Below, one piece after another: positions 25,650-34,530 of a stretch of DNA of 64,000 nucleotides (positions are counted from its first letter, which is position 1; each line of letters opens with the position of its first letter). The notes under the pieces were generated by a model. The model did no database searches. It was not told the DNA's origin and saw only the letters and a list, made by a program, of their open reading frames with translations. A program made the position numbers and the translations under genes. Source of the stretch: Trichocoleus sp. FACHB-46 (GTDB lineage Bacteria; Cyanobacteriota; Cyanobacteriia; FACHB-46); contig NZ_JACJOD010000024.1 in the NCBI RefSeq assembly GCF_014695385.1, positions 124,001 through 188,000 on the forward strand, read 5' to 3'.

Positions 25650-27128
25650 TTAAGGCGCAGCCTCAGCCTGTTTTCGCTTGGTGTAGTCGAAGTTGCGCTG
25701 ATACTCCCGCAACTTCGTTTGAGCCGTTTCGTAGTTGGCGCTATCAGGTGAAACTTCTTCTAGGAGCAGAATCGCTTGGTTCCACTGACTCGCCACAGCA
25801 GACCAATCTTCCTGAGTTTCGGCTGACTGCCCCAAAGTTGAGGCTTGTGTGGCTCGATTGATCGCTTGCCGAAATGGATCATTGGCATCTACTGGCTTAG
25901 TAGATTGAGTTAGAGCCGTTTTCGGGGATGCAGTCGGCGTTGTCGCTGGCAGCTCAGGAGATGTTGCTGGATCGGAAAGCGAAGGTGCGGTGACAGGTTC
26001 AGGCTGCGGAAGTTGCCGCTGTTGATAAGCATCAATACCAAACCAGGTACCAGCAACAATTGCAATTCCAGAAAGCACCGCCATTGTGATTTTGAAGATG
26101 CTGTAAGGGCGATCGCCTAACACCTCTCCTGTTTGGGCATTCACCATCACCTGATACTGCTTATTGTTGAAGCGGTAAGCCGAAAGCCACACAGGTAAAA
26201 GAATGTGCTTAAAGGTAATGGCACTATAGGCCGTGGAAACAGAATGCACTCGCTGCTCATCTCCTCCAATATTGCAGCATACATCCGAGTGAATCACTGG
26301 AGCCATCTTGCCTTTGGCGGTTTCAAATCCTTCTTGCAAAGTGACTTGATACCGTTGAGCCTTAAACCCTGCCAAAAACGAAGGATTATAAGGAGCTAAC
26401 CGAGACAAATCCCAAGGCTCCAACTCTTCTAGGCGCTCAATATTTGCAGACTGTGAAGCTGCTACCAACACATCATCAAAGAAGCGATCGACTCGACCAG
26501 ATACAGAATTCCAGCGAGTATGCCGCACTTGGCGCGTCTTAGTAACCGTTTTGCCCTCAGAATCAGTTTCTTGATAGGTTTCTGTCACATAGTAATAAGT
26601 CCCCCGCTCCCCTTGGTAATGGCTCACCGTGAAAGAATCGTAGGTCCAAAAGGGCAAATACATCCCTTGCAACCCTTCGTGTTGCGCCATTTTTTTCAGA
26701 CCATTGGGTGCAAACCAAAGCTTGCCTAACCAGTGGTGAATTTTTTCACGAGCGGCTTTTTGCCCCACACTAAACGGCAACACGGCCTCTGGGGTAATAA
26801 GGGGATCTGCTGACTTGGGCTGAGCCACAATACTGGTGGCGCAGAAGGGACATAGCCCAGCCACATCGGGTGGCTCAAACTCAATTTGCGCCCGACAGCC
26901 CGGACAAACCACTTCCAGCGCCGTCGTTGAGAGCGCCGCCATTTTCGTCCGACCTGTATTGAGATATTCCTCATACGATCGCTCCACCACTTGCTCTGCA
27001 CTCTGAGGAATAAGTTCCTCTCGACCGCAGTAAGGACATTTCAGTTGACCTGCTTGAGGGTTGAACTGCAAACTTGCCCCACAACCAGGGCAAGGAAATT
27101 GTTTAATCAGGGGTTGAGTAGCGGTCAT
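25650..27128 (-). CDS. Double zinc-ribbon, single-span membrane protein (YdjG-like)
   Basis: A 492-residue protein. Two N-terminal zinc ribbons are visible: CPGCG with CPYCG at about residues 18-37, and CPGC with CPFC at about 75-95. A long soluble domain follows with a conserved LPFWTYDSF segment and a tyrosine-rich stretch. A transmembrane helix lies around residues 340-360, and the C-terminal part is Pro/Thr-rich with a final helical segment. The architecture is like Bacillus YdjG, which is encoded beside the SPFH protein YdjI and PspA. Here the SPFH gene starts this two-gene unit and ends 10 bases upstream, so they are almost certainly co-transcribed. Molecular function is unproven. Confidence 0.78.
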   Translation of the reverse strand: MTATQPLIKQFPCPGCGASLQFNPQAGQLKCPYCGREELIPQSAEQVVERSYEEYLNTGRTKMAALSTTALEVVCPGCRAQIEFEPPDVAGLCPFCATSIVAQPKSADPLITPEAVLPFSVGQKAAREKIHHWLGKLWFAPNGLKKMAQHEGLQGMYLPFWTYDSFTVSHYQGERGTYYYVTETYQETDSEGKTVTKTRQVRHTRWNSVSGRVDRFFDDVLVAASQSANIERLEELEPWDLSRLAPYNPSFLAGFKAQRYQVTLQEGFETAKGKMAPVIHSDVCCNIGGDEQRVHSVSTAYSAITFKHILLPVWLSAYRFNNKQYQVMVNAQTGEVLGDRPYSIFKITMAVLSGIAIVAGTWFGIDAYQQRQLPQPEPVTAPSLSDPATSPELPATTPTASPKTALTQSTKPVDANDPFRQAINRATQASTLGQSAETQEDWSAVASQWNQAILLLEEVSPDSANYETAQTKLREYQRNFDYTKRKQAEAAP

Positions 27129-27138
27129 GGGGGTTCGT

Positions 27139-28251
27139 TTAGCTCACCGGAGGCGCAGGTGGGATCGAAGCCAGAACTGTGGCTAGCTCAGGCACTTCTG
27201 CTGCCAACTTCCAACTTTCCATCCCCGATCGCCATACGTGAGTTTGAGTCGTTAAGCCATTTTGAGGTAGTTGCTCTGGCGTAAATGGCCCCAGATTCTG
27301 GCCACCCCGCGAAACAAACCACTGAATTTGGACAGGTGGTGGAGGGGGTGTTGTAAGCGCAGCGGGAGGTGCTACAGGTGCAGGCGGTGCCGCTTGTCCA
27401 CCTTGAAGATTAGAGATGAGCTGCTGCCCCATCGCCAAACCCACGCCAAAATCCAGTGCTTGATTGCCGCCCCCTGGATTGTTAGCCGAGGCCTCAACCG
27501 CGTTAGCTGCTTGGAACTGAGCATATTGCTGCATGTTGCCTAAAATACCCATCGAAGCCCGTTTATCCAGGGCAGTCTCGACTTCAGGGGGTAGCGAGAC
27601 GTTCTCAATTAGTAACTGAGTGAGTTCTAGCCCAAATTGCTGCACCTCTGGCTGCATCCCAGCCCGGATGGTTTCGCCCATCTCCCCGTAGCGAGAAGCA
27701 AAATCAAACAAGGCAATGTTGCCTCGGCCAAACCAGGTGGCAAAGGCCGTGATGATCATGTTGCGGATTTGATCGCTGACTTCATCCACCTGAAACAGGC
27801 CATCTGTACTTACGAGCTGGCGAATCAGTTGAGCCGGGTCTGCCACTCGGATGTTGTAGCTGCCAAAGGCCCGCAGACGAACTGGACCTAATTCTGGATC
27901 GCGAATCGTAATGGCGTTGGGTGTGCCCCACTTCAAATTGGTGAAAATCTTGGTGTTGAAAAAGTAAACTTCTGCCTTGAAGGGAGAGTTAAACCCGTAC
28001 TTCCAGCCGCGTAGGGTGCTGAGAACAGGTAAATTTTGTGTCGTTAATTCGTAAAGGCCAGGGCTGAAGGTATCCGCAATTTGGCCTTCGTTGACAAATA
28101 CAGCCTTCTGCCCAGGTCGTACCGTCAGCTTAGCCCCCATCTTAATTTCGTTGTTGTGGCGCTGAAACCGATAGGCGATCGTATCGTTGCTTTGATCGAG
28201 CCACTCAACGATATCGACAAATTCGCCTTTAATCTTGTCAAAAATGCCCAC
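27139..28251 (-). CDS. SPFH-domain protein with C-terminal GYF_2 domain (YdjI/virion-core-like)
   Basis: A 370-residue protein beginning MGIFDKIKGEFVDIVEWLDQ, the start typical of the YdjI or 'virion core protein-like' SPFH family. The SPFH region covers about residues 35-240, with RLRAFGSYNIRVADP and MGILGNMQQYAQFQAAN segments. A Pro/Ala-rich linker (about 290-318) leads to a GYF_2 domain (about 320-365, WFVSRGGQNLGPFTPEQL). It has no membrane helix and probably attaches through its zinc-ribbon partner. SPFH proteins organise membrane microdomains. It is the promoter-proximal gene of the pair with the zinc-ribbon membrane protein. Bacillus relatives act with PspA in envelope-stress and secretion-stress responses. 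Confidence 0.85.
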   Translation of the reverse strand: MGIFDKIKGEFVDIVEWLDQSNDTIAYRFQRHNNEIKMGAKLTVRPGQKAVFVNEGQIADTFSPGLYELTTQNLPVLSTLRGWKYGFNSPFKAEVYFFNTKIFTNLKWGTPNAITIRDPELGPVRLRAFGSYNIRVADPAQLIRQLVSTDGLFQVDEVSDQIRNMIITAFATWFGRGNIALFDFASRYGEMGETIRAGMQPEVQQFGLELTQLLIENVSLPPEVETALDKRASMGILGNMQQYAQFQAANAVEASANNPGGGNQALDFGVGLAMGQQLISNLQGGQAAPPAPVAPPAALTTPPPPPVQIQWFVSRGGQNLGPFTPEQLPQNGLTTQTHVWRSGMESWKLAAEVPELATVLASIPPAPPVS

Positions 28252-28568
28252 TCGGTTTTCTCCTAGATTTACCTGAGCTAGTCCTTGGACTCGTAATCGT
28301 TTGGTTGTGCTACTAGATACCTATCTACTTAGTGCCCATTTAGTAGGCAGAGTCATCATTTGAATTCAAAAATCTTGGATAAAGTTCCAGAAAAAGCCAT
28401 TTAGCTACACAAACCTTGACGAGCTGAGCTGAAATCAGTAACTTTCAGGAAAACTTTATGAATTTTGACGAAAACGGGCAAACTGAACTAGGGGAAATTC
28501 GGGAGCTATGCTACCTAGAATTCGCCTCTCGTGAGTCGCGTCCCTGCATAGAACCGTGAGGTGGAGCC
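28252..28568. other. Divergent intergenic region
   Basis: Roughly 320 bases between the SPFH and TPR genes. I see no ORF or RNA gene. GAGGTGGAG just before 28569 is the TPR ribosome binding site. Promoters for both directions must lie here. Confidence 0.5.
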
Positions 28569-29849
28569 ATGAAAATCATGCACAGAGCAATCACAATTTT
28601 GGGAGCCCTTGTTCTTTTGGGTGGACTAAGCCCGGTGGGACTGGCCCAATCGGAAAAAACCAAGCAGCCTAAGGCTCAAGATTTCTATCGCAGCGGAGCC
28701 CAGCAAGCCAAACAAGAAAATTACGATGCGGCTCTGAAAGAATTCGATCAGGCGATCGAGCTGAATCCGAATTATGGTTCCGCTTATGTGAATCGTGGCT
28801 ACATTCGGTCTACGCTGGGCGATAAAGAAGGGGCACTCGCTGACTTCAACCAAGCGATCGAGCTGAATCCGAATGATCCGACGGCCTATGTGAACCGGGG
28901 CAACCTTTATTACCAAGGTGGCAACTCTCAAGCGGCCTTAGAAGACTTTAATCAAGCGGTTACACTCAAGTCTGACTATGCTGCTGCCTATCTCAACCGA
29001 GGGTTTGTACATTCTTCTCTAGGAGAGAGCCAAGCCGCTCTGGCAGATTTTGACCAAGCAGTGAAGCACAACTCTAACTACGCAGAAGCTTATTTGAACC
29101 GAGCAGTCATTCGGGCCGCTCTAGGCGATCGCAATGCCGCTCTAGACGATCTCGATCGTGCTGTGCAGCTCCAGCCTAACTATGCGGAAGCTTATTTCAA
29201 TCGGGGATTTGTCCGCGCCGCAAATGGTGACCAAACGGGGGCGGTTGACGATTTCACAGCGGCTATTCGAGTACGCTCTAGCTACGCGGAAGCCTACGGA
29301 AACCGGGGTTTTGCCCTGGTAGCGATGGGACAACCTCAAGTGGCGATCGCTGATTTCAATCAAGCCATTCAACTACAGCCCAACTACGCAGAAGCGTATA
29401 AGGGTCGAGGGGATGCTCGTGCAGCTTTAGGTGATCAGCAGGGGGCAACCAGCGATTACTCCCAAGCCTTGGAGATCAATCCCAACTATGCGGTGGCCTA
29501 TGCGACTCGGGCTAAGGCTCGCTCGAATGCAGGAGATGCTCAAGGAGCGCTGGAAGACTACACCCAAGCGCTGAGCATGAACGCCAGCGACGATACTGCC
29601 TATACCGAGAGGGGCATGAACCGTAAAGCTGCTGGAGACCCAGATGGAGCGATTGAAGACTACAGCCAAGCCATTCAAATTAATCCAGGCAATGCGGATG
29701 CCTATTTCCAGCGAGGCTTACTGCAATTGAGCCAAGGCAATCGCCAACAGGCATTGGCGGATATGGAAACAGCTGCAAATCTCTATCTCAAATTGGGTCA
29801 AGCCGATGGTTACCGTAATGTCTTGGCTCAGCTCAACCAAGTCCGCTAA
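28569..29849 (+). CDS. Secreted TPR-repeat protein
   Basis: A 426-residue protein with a signal peptide (residues 1 to about 26, ending GLAQS) and about ten consecutive 34-residue TPR units from residue 37 to 410. Each unit has the AY.NRG...G...AL.DF..A..L.PN pattern. TPR arrays bind partner proteins; tandem identical spacing suggests a continuous superhelix in the periplasm. Nothing identifies the partner. The ATG is preceded by a good ribosome binding site. The repeated units also give periodic DNA repeats. Confidence 0.92.
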   Translation: MKIMHRAITILGALVLLGGLSPVGLAQSEKTKQPKAQDFYRSGAQQAKQENYDAALKEFDQAIELNPNYGSAYVNRGYIRSTLGDKEGALADFNQAIELNPNDPTAYVNRGNLYYQGGNSQAALEDFNQAVTLKSDYAAAYLNRGFVHSSLGESQAALADFDQAVKHNSNYAEAYLNRAVIRAALGDRNAALDDLDRAVQLQPNYAEAYFNRGFVRAANGDQTGAVDDFTAAIRVRSSYAEAYGNRGFALVAMGQPQVAIADFNQAIQLQPNYAEAYKGRGDARAALGDQQGATSDYSQALEINPNYAVAYATRAKARSNAGDAQGALEDYTQALSMNASDDTAYTERGMNRKAAGDPDGAIEDYSQAIQINPGNADAYFQRGLLQLSQGNRQQALADMETAANLYLKLGQADGYRNVLAQLNQVR

Positions 29850-30001
29850 ACCTGTTTAGTGGCTGTCTCTCTGGTGGTGAACTGTTCAGATTTCAAGACC
29901 TGCGATCGCACTGGCTAACGATGATCTAACTACTGATCTGGCTTGGCCAGTGTGCTTGGTTGGTGCAATTATTATGGATACTGAATTTTTGAGTTCGCCA
30001 C

Positions 30002-30166
30002 TTAAACTTCTTCGGGTTGAGGCTCGTCTAAGTTCGTAAGGCGATCGCTTGTGAGTAGCTCATTGACTTGCTCTAAGCTCCAATAATGATCCAGGCGATC
30101 GCTTACTAACGGCAGAAGCATCTGGACACGGTCTTCTAGCTCTACCAAATATTCTAAAAGCTCCAT
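30002..30166 (-). CDS. Putative 54-residue acidic small protein
   Basis: A minus-strand frame of 54 codons in the gap after the TPR gene, reading MELLEYLVELEDRVQMLL... and ending DEPQPEEV. It is acidic, with a helical, coiled-coil-like first half and no membrane helix. The regular helical heptads, proper ATG and stop, and a GGGGAG a little far upstream (about 13 bases) support a real gene. Similar tiny acidic proteins are common between cyanobacterial genes. No function assigned. Confidence 0.5.
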   Translation of the reverse strand: MELLEYLVELEDRVQMLLPLVSDRLDHYWSLEQVNELLTSDRLTNLDEPQPEEV

Positions 30167-30587
30167 AGAACTTAATTACTCCCCTGAGTGACTTCATTCG
30201 CACTCATTTTTATTGCTGTTAACTTCATCACTAAGGCTTTCCAGCACTCAGCATCTCTTGACTCATTGTGTAATTCTTAGGTACTAGAAAAGCGACTTAA
30301 ATACCAAGAATATGTGATTTTCATCACAGACTAAAACGGCTCAGTCAGACTACCGGGCGCTTTTGATCTGCTTACTATACTCACTCAAAGGCCACTTCAG
30401 CACTAAGAGCTATAGAAGCAAGCCATTTCCAGGAGGTTTTGTATTCCTACACACTGGAAAATTTTAGTAGCTTACCAGATTAATTTTGCTCGACTGTGGA
30501 GAAGTTGTTAGACCAACCATTTCCACAGTCATAACTCTGGTAAGTACTGTGATGTAGTGAATTACAGGGAGTGATCAAGGATTTAGC
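30167..30587. other. AT-rich intergenic region upstream of second pentapeptide gene
   Basis: About 420 bases with no supported gene. It separates the small acidic ORF from the pentapeptide gene, which is divergent, so promoters for both are expected. Confidence 0.45.
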
Positions 30588-31172
30588 ATGGATGTGAATC
30601 AGATTTATCAGCAATATGCCGATGGGGAACGTGACTTCAGAGGCGTAGATTGGAGCGATGTTGACTTATCAAACGCCCATTTAATTGAGGTTGATTTAAC
30701 TGGAGCTAACCTCAGCCGCGCTAACTTAGCTGGCACCAATTTAGCCTTAGCTAAATTAACAGGAAGCAATTTGAGCAGTGCTAACTTGAGCCGTACTAAC
30801 TTAACCGGAGCTGACCTAAACCGAGCAAATCTCCGGCGAGCAAAGCCTGTGGGGGCTATTCTGATCGGGGCAGATCTAAGTCAAGCCGATTTTTCAGAGA
30901 GTGATTTGACAGGAGCCATTCTCAGTGCGGCTAATCTGCAAGGCGTCAATTTGCGAGCCGCAGTTTTGCGAGAAACGGATTTAGTCGGAGCCAATTTAAC
31001 TGGAGCGACTTTACAGAAAGCGAATCTGAGTGATGCCAATCTAAAAGGGGCGATTCTACGCAGCGCTGAACTAGTAGGTGCCAACTTAACCCGGGCCAAC
31101 TTAGCAGGAGCAGATTTGCTAGGTGCCAACTTGAGGGATGTGATTATGCTTGACAACATCATCTACGAATAG
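30588..31172 (+). CDS. Pentapeptide-repeat protein, paralogue of the 21583 gene
   Basis: A 194-residue protein with A(N/D)LxX repeats from residue 24 to about 187. Its N-terminal cap MDVNQIYQQYADGERDF closely follows that of the gene at 21583 (QQYA-GER-F shared), so the two are paralogues. It has no signal peptide and should fold as a cytosolic right-handed beta-helix. The short DUF4177-like gene follows 46 bases later on the same strand and may be co-transcribed. Role unknown. Confidence 0.92.
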   Translation: MDVNQIYQQYADGERDFRGVDWSDVDLSNAHLIEVDLTGANLSRANLAGTNLALAKLTGSNLSSANLSRTNLTGADLNRANLRRAKPVGAILIGADLSQADFSESDLTGAILSAANLQGVNLRAAVLRETDLVGANLTGATLQKANLSDANLKGAILRSAELVGANLTRANLAGADLLGANLRDVIMLDNIIYE

Positions 31173-31218
31173 CCATCATTTTTGGGCTAAGGATAAGTGG
31201 TTGTTAGGTGAGGTGTGC

Positions 31219-31479
31219 ATGCAGAAGTGGGAGTATTGCGAAGTTTTCTATTTTGTCAACCGGGTTGGTTCTACCTCGACCCTAAGGCTACAGCTCAATG
31301 GGGAACAGCAGAATAACGTTTCTAGCGTGATTGAGTTTCTCAATCGACTCGGTCGGCAAGGATGGGAACTGGTGAGCCACGTGGTCAACCAAGAGATCAT
31401 CTCGCGAGATGATTACGGCAAGTATATGTACACCAGTACCTTCAACACGCTGACCTTCAAACGCCCTCTACCAAGTTAG
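31219..31479 (+). CDS. DUF4177-like small protein
   Basis: An 86-residue protein starting MQKWEYCEVF and containing LGRQGWELVSHVV, which together match the DUF4177 pattern (K-W-E-Y at the start, Gly-Trp-Glu-Leu-Val in the middle). The frame is open further up to 31150, but the ATG at 31219 with a GAGGTG site just upstream is right for the family. It follows the pentapeptide gene closely. No enzymatic role is known; likely a small beta-rich accessory protein. Confidence 0.75.
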   Translation: MQKWEYCEVFYFVNRVGSTSTLRLQLNGEQQNNVSSVIEFLNRLGRQGWELVSHVVNQEIISRDDYGKYMYTSTFNTLTFKRPLPS

Positions 31480-31683
31480 AAGAGCTAGACTATTAGCTTT
31501 TCCCCAACGATTACTTGCTCACGGGTTGTGCATCTCAGCCACATGATTCACTCACAGATCTCCGTTGGCCCAATGCTCCTCCCGTGAACTTGAAGTTAAG
31601 CTGACACTACTGTTTTTCAAGCGTTTTGCAAGACTCTCAGCGGTTTTGCAACAGTTTTGCACGATTAGCCACAGTTTAGACTC

Positions 31684-31783
31684 ATACCAATTTCTAAAAA
31701 TCGGGCTACAAATGATTGGCTGTAGGGGCGAACGGCCGTTTGCCCCTACGAATATCTGTAAAGAGAATTTAGAGAATTGGTAT
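31684..31783. mobile_element. MITE-like element with terminal inverted repeats
   Basis: A 100-base non-coding element. Its left end ATACCAATT-TCTAAA (31684-31698) matches the reverse complement of its right end TTTAGAGAATTGGTAT (31768-31783) except for one inserted base. In the middle is a near-perfect palindrome of about 29 bases, GTAGGGGCGAACGGCC...CCCCTAC (31722-31750), a known type of dispersed cyanobacterial palindrome. No target duplication was resolved with certainty. It has the structure of a small non-autonomous transposable repeat. Confidence 0.6.
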
Positions 31784-32190
31784 TACCCAACCAACTCGAG
31801 GCGGCACTTGATCGGAGACTGCTAAGTACGGGAATGGCAGTAGTACCGCTTGGTGAAATTTTTAACGGCATTTACGGTCTTGAATAATTACTAGCTAACT
31901 ACCAGGCAATACTTTTTCATGTCTTCGTCTCAGTAGATCTACTCCCCACCAAGCTGCTCAGTTGCAAGATTGGGGTTAGTACAGATCCGGAATCATCCAG
32001 TCGGGCTTTGTTGTCAACTCTATCGCTAGTTTTTCTTGCAGGTTCTAGTGACGCTGGTACCCGCCTGCCCTTAAATTCAGATTTCCTAAAGCTTAAATTA
32101 CCCTTTTAAGTGGCGATATTCGGTGAATTATCTGAGAACCTAAAAGGAGACTGTGATTATACGGGATCTTAGTTCCTTGCGATTACTCAG

Positions 32191-32196
32191 TATAAT
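32191..32196 (+). promoter_or_regulatory. Candidate -10 box for the peptidoglycan-binding gene
   Basis: A perfect TATAAT lies about 90 bases upstream of the preferred ATG at 32284. A matching -35 hexamer at 17-base spacing was not found, so this is a weak call. Confidence 0.3.
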
Positions 32197-32283
32197 TAGC
32201 ACCTTGCTTAGATAGTGGTGATCGAGGAATCATCAGCCACCGTACGTATTCATTCAACAGCCCTATTGGAGAATGCATCTAGC

Positions 32284-33114
32284 ATGGAAACTTTAGCTTT
32301 TGTTCATACCGCCGTCGCCTACGCTGACCCTGATTCAGAGCCACAATTTTCTTTCCAGCCGCTTAACTTCAAACTCCTCAATTCTGGATGGATGAGCTTG
32401 GTGGCGATCGCGATCGGCTTGGCAATTCTCAGTACCACTTCAGATGCAATGGCGGCAGTTATAAAACGTGGCTCTAGTGGCAGTCTCGTCGGCACTATAC
32501 AGTCAGCCTTGGTTAATCGTGGCTACAACACGGGTGGCGTGGATGGTGTTTTTGGTCCTGCGACTGAGTCGGCTGTCATTCGCTTTCAGCAACAACAAGG
32601 ACTGAGCGCTGATGGCATTGTCGGTGCGGCAACAGCGGCGGCTCTAGGCATCAATAACGGCAGCATCACTGGTGGTGGCGGTGGTGGCGGTGGCGGTGCT
32701 CCTGGCACTTACACTGTTACTGCTGGAAGTGGGCTACTGATCCGCTCCAGCCCTAGTCGAGGAAGTGCGGTAATCGGCAGTTTGGGGTACGGCGGGCAAG
32801 TGAGTGTTACCAGCAATCGGGCCTCTGGGGACGGTTACACATGGGCACAGCTTGCGGGCGGTGGCTGGGTAGCAGCAGACTACCTCAGCACTGGCGGTGG
32901 TGGCGGTGGTGGTGGCGGCGGTGGCGCGCCGAGCGGTGCGGTCACGATTTCGACCAATGGCAGCGCTCTCAACATTCGCTCTGGTCCCGGTGCTGGCTAC
33001 GGTGTAGTTGGCAGTTTGTCCAATGGCTCACGAGCTAGCATCACTGGGCGCACCTCTAACGGCTGGTATGAACTGGCTAATGGAGGCTGGGTTTCTGGCT
33101 CTTGGATCTATTAA
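32284..33114 (+). CDS. Peptidoglycan-binding/SH3-domain cell-wall protein
   Basis: A secreted or envelope protein of about 276 residues. A hydrophobic helix (about residues 36-55) and a processing-like ATSDAMAA segment are followed by a PG_binding_1 domain (about 60-120, with GVDGVFGPATESAVIRFQQQQGL), a glycine-run linker, an SH3b domain, a second glycine-run linker, and a second SH3b domain (LNIRSGPGAGYGVVG). The frame continues upstream to a GTG at 32215, but METLAFVHTAVAYADP starting at 32284 looks like the usual start in related proteins. It probably binds the wall. No hydrolase domain is present. Confidence 0.85.
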   Translation: METLAFVHTAVAYADPDSEPQFSFQPLNFKLLNSGWMSLVAIAIGLAILSTTSDAMAAVIKRGSSGSLVGTIQSALVNRGYNTGGVDGVFGPATESAVIRFQQQQGLSADGIVGAATAAALGINNGSITGGGGGGGGGAPGTYTVTAGSGLLIRSSPSRGSAVIGSLGYGGQVSVTSNRASGDGYTWAQLAGGGWVAADYLSTGGGGGGGGGGGAPSGAVTISTNGSALNIRSGPGAGYGVVGSLSNGSRASITGRTSNGWYELANGGWVSGSWIY

Positions 33115-33138
33115 CTTCGATCTATTAACTTCTGACCT

Positions 33139-34272
33139 TTAGCGCCCAATCTGCGGAACTGTGGGCAGAGAGAAATCTAAGGGAGCGCGATCGCCTAGAT
33201 GTTGGGTGGCAGCCGAGGACTGATTTGCCGTTTGCCATTGGCTGAGCACCTGAGCAACCTGCGATCGCGTCATCCCAGGTTGAATTTCTGGGCGATACAA
33301 CATCCGCAGCAGCGCCTTATCAATTTCGCTGTATTCGGTGGGGTCAGTCCAGCCCTGGAAAAAGATGCTGTCGGGGTAGCGGTTAGAATCTTGCATCAAG
33401 CCAAGCGATTGGGTCAGTTCTTCGCGGATCAGGTGCGATCGCTCCTTCTGGCTCACCCCGACGGTCGAAATCAAAATTTTGGCGTTATAAATTGTGTTCT
33501 GCTGGTCCCAATACGTCCAGAAAAAGCCGTAATTAAGTGCTTGGTAGTTCGGTTCATAGCGTCGGAAATCGGACTCCGGTACAAAGTAGATTTCCATGTT
33601 GGGGTTGTCTTGATCCATTTGCAGTTGCAGCCCCTCTGTGACCCCCTCAATATCTTGGACGACTGCCTGTAACGTGCGTAGATCTTCTGGAGTGGGTGAC
33701 CCGTGAACTTTAATCTTTACCGGACCCTGCCATTTCCGCACCCTAGAGGTTGAGGCACCAAACTCGCCACCCATTGCCACTTCTAAGAAATAGCTGATTT
33801 GTTCTGGGGTGTAGCTAGGTAGCCCTAGGCTCTTGGGGCGCAGCGTTGTTACCTTTGTGGTGTTGGCTGAGCTGGGTTGAGGACGAACGGCGATCGCAGG
33901 CGAGGTCGCAAGAGGTGAAACTGACCGAGCTGACGGAACTGGCAATGGCGATCGCTGCATCTGTACCAAGTCACTCCGCACCCAGCCTGCTAAGCGAGTT
34001 CGCTCAAAGCGAACATAACTCCAATTTGCACCATCTTGCCCCCGCGCTTCTCGCAACACCTCAACGCGATCGCCAACCCATCCTGTAGAAACCAGAGATG
34101 CGACCGTGGATGGGGCCGAACGCACATTAATTTGCGAATCTGCATACCTCGCTTGCAACATCGCAGGTTTTGCCCAACTCGGCAACCCTACACTCAGGGC
34201 GATCGCCGTAGGAGTCAAGGCAAACAGAACCATCTGATGCATCGCCGCTAGCAGACTGAGTTTCACTGTCAT
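33139..34272 (-). CDS. SH3b plus DUF2927 secreted protein
   Basis: An exported protein of about 377 residues: signal peptide (MTVKLSLLAAMHQMVLFALTP, ending PSWA), an SH3b domain (about 40-105, with INVRSAPSTVASLVSTGW), a Pro/Ser/Thr linker, and a C-terminal DUF2927 domain containing LIREELTQSLGLMQDS and FFQGWTDPTEYSEIDKALLRML. DUF2927 is thought to resemble zinc peptidases, but HExxH is not present here. Upstream ATGs at 34347 and 34311 are in frame; I prefer 34272 because the signal peptide starts there. It converges with the PG-binding gene 24 bases away. Confidence 0.8.
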   Translation of the reverse strand: MTVKLSLLAAMHQMVLFALTPTAIALSVGLPSWAKPAMLQARYADSQINVRSAPSTVASLVSTGWVGDRVEVLREARGQDGANWSYVRFERTRLAGWVRSDLVQMQRSPLPVPSARSVSPLATSPAIAVRPQPSSANTTKVTTLRPKSLGLPSYTPEQISYFLEVAMGGEFGASTSRVRKWQGPVKIKVHGSPTPEDLRTLQAVVQDIEGVTEGLQLQMDQDNPNMEIYFVPESDFRRYEPNYQALNYGFFWTYWDQQNTIYNAKILISTVGVSQKERSHLIREELTQSLGLMQDSNRYPDSIFFQGWTDPTEYSEIDKALLRMLYRPEIQPGMTRSQVAQVLSQWQTANQSSAATQHLGDRAPLDFSLPTVPQIGR

Positions 34273-34530
34273 GGTGCTCTTAAGTTTCAAAACGCTGGGG
34301 GTACTAAACATAATTCCCCACTTTATTCGGAGTGTCTGGTCCCACATCCGTCTGATTTACCCAAATTGATTGACCGAAGGCATAGGTGCTAGAAATTGGT
34401 GCGAAAAATTGGCGCGATCGCCTTCTCAGTCGCGGCAAGCCACAATAGTCTTTACGGGTGTCTTGTCCCCAGACCCAGAAGCGAACCCGGAAGGGGAACC
34501 GTTGTGTAAATTACTTGGAGAAATTGCGTC

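Larger units (their letters stand above)
31480..32283. other. Long non-coding gap containing the MITE-like element
   Basis: About 800 bases before the peptidoglycan-binding gene. Besides the element at 31684-31783 I see no supported gene. The plus-strand frame 31565-31825 crosses the repeat and has no protein-like composition. Its last 200 bases are the probable leader of the cell-wall gene. Confidence 0.5.

Noticed and set aside
31565-31825. 86-codon ORF after the DUF4177 gene
   Set aside because: It crosses the MITE-like element, has no ribosome binding site and its composition is not coherent.
31853-32283. ydaO-type c-di-AMP riboswitch before the cell-wall gene
   Set aside because: Such genes often have one, but the conserved GGGGAA/GGGTGAA blocks are missing here.
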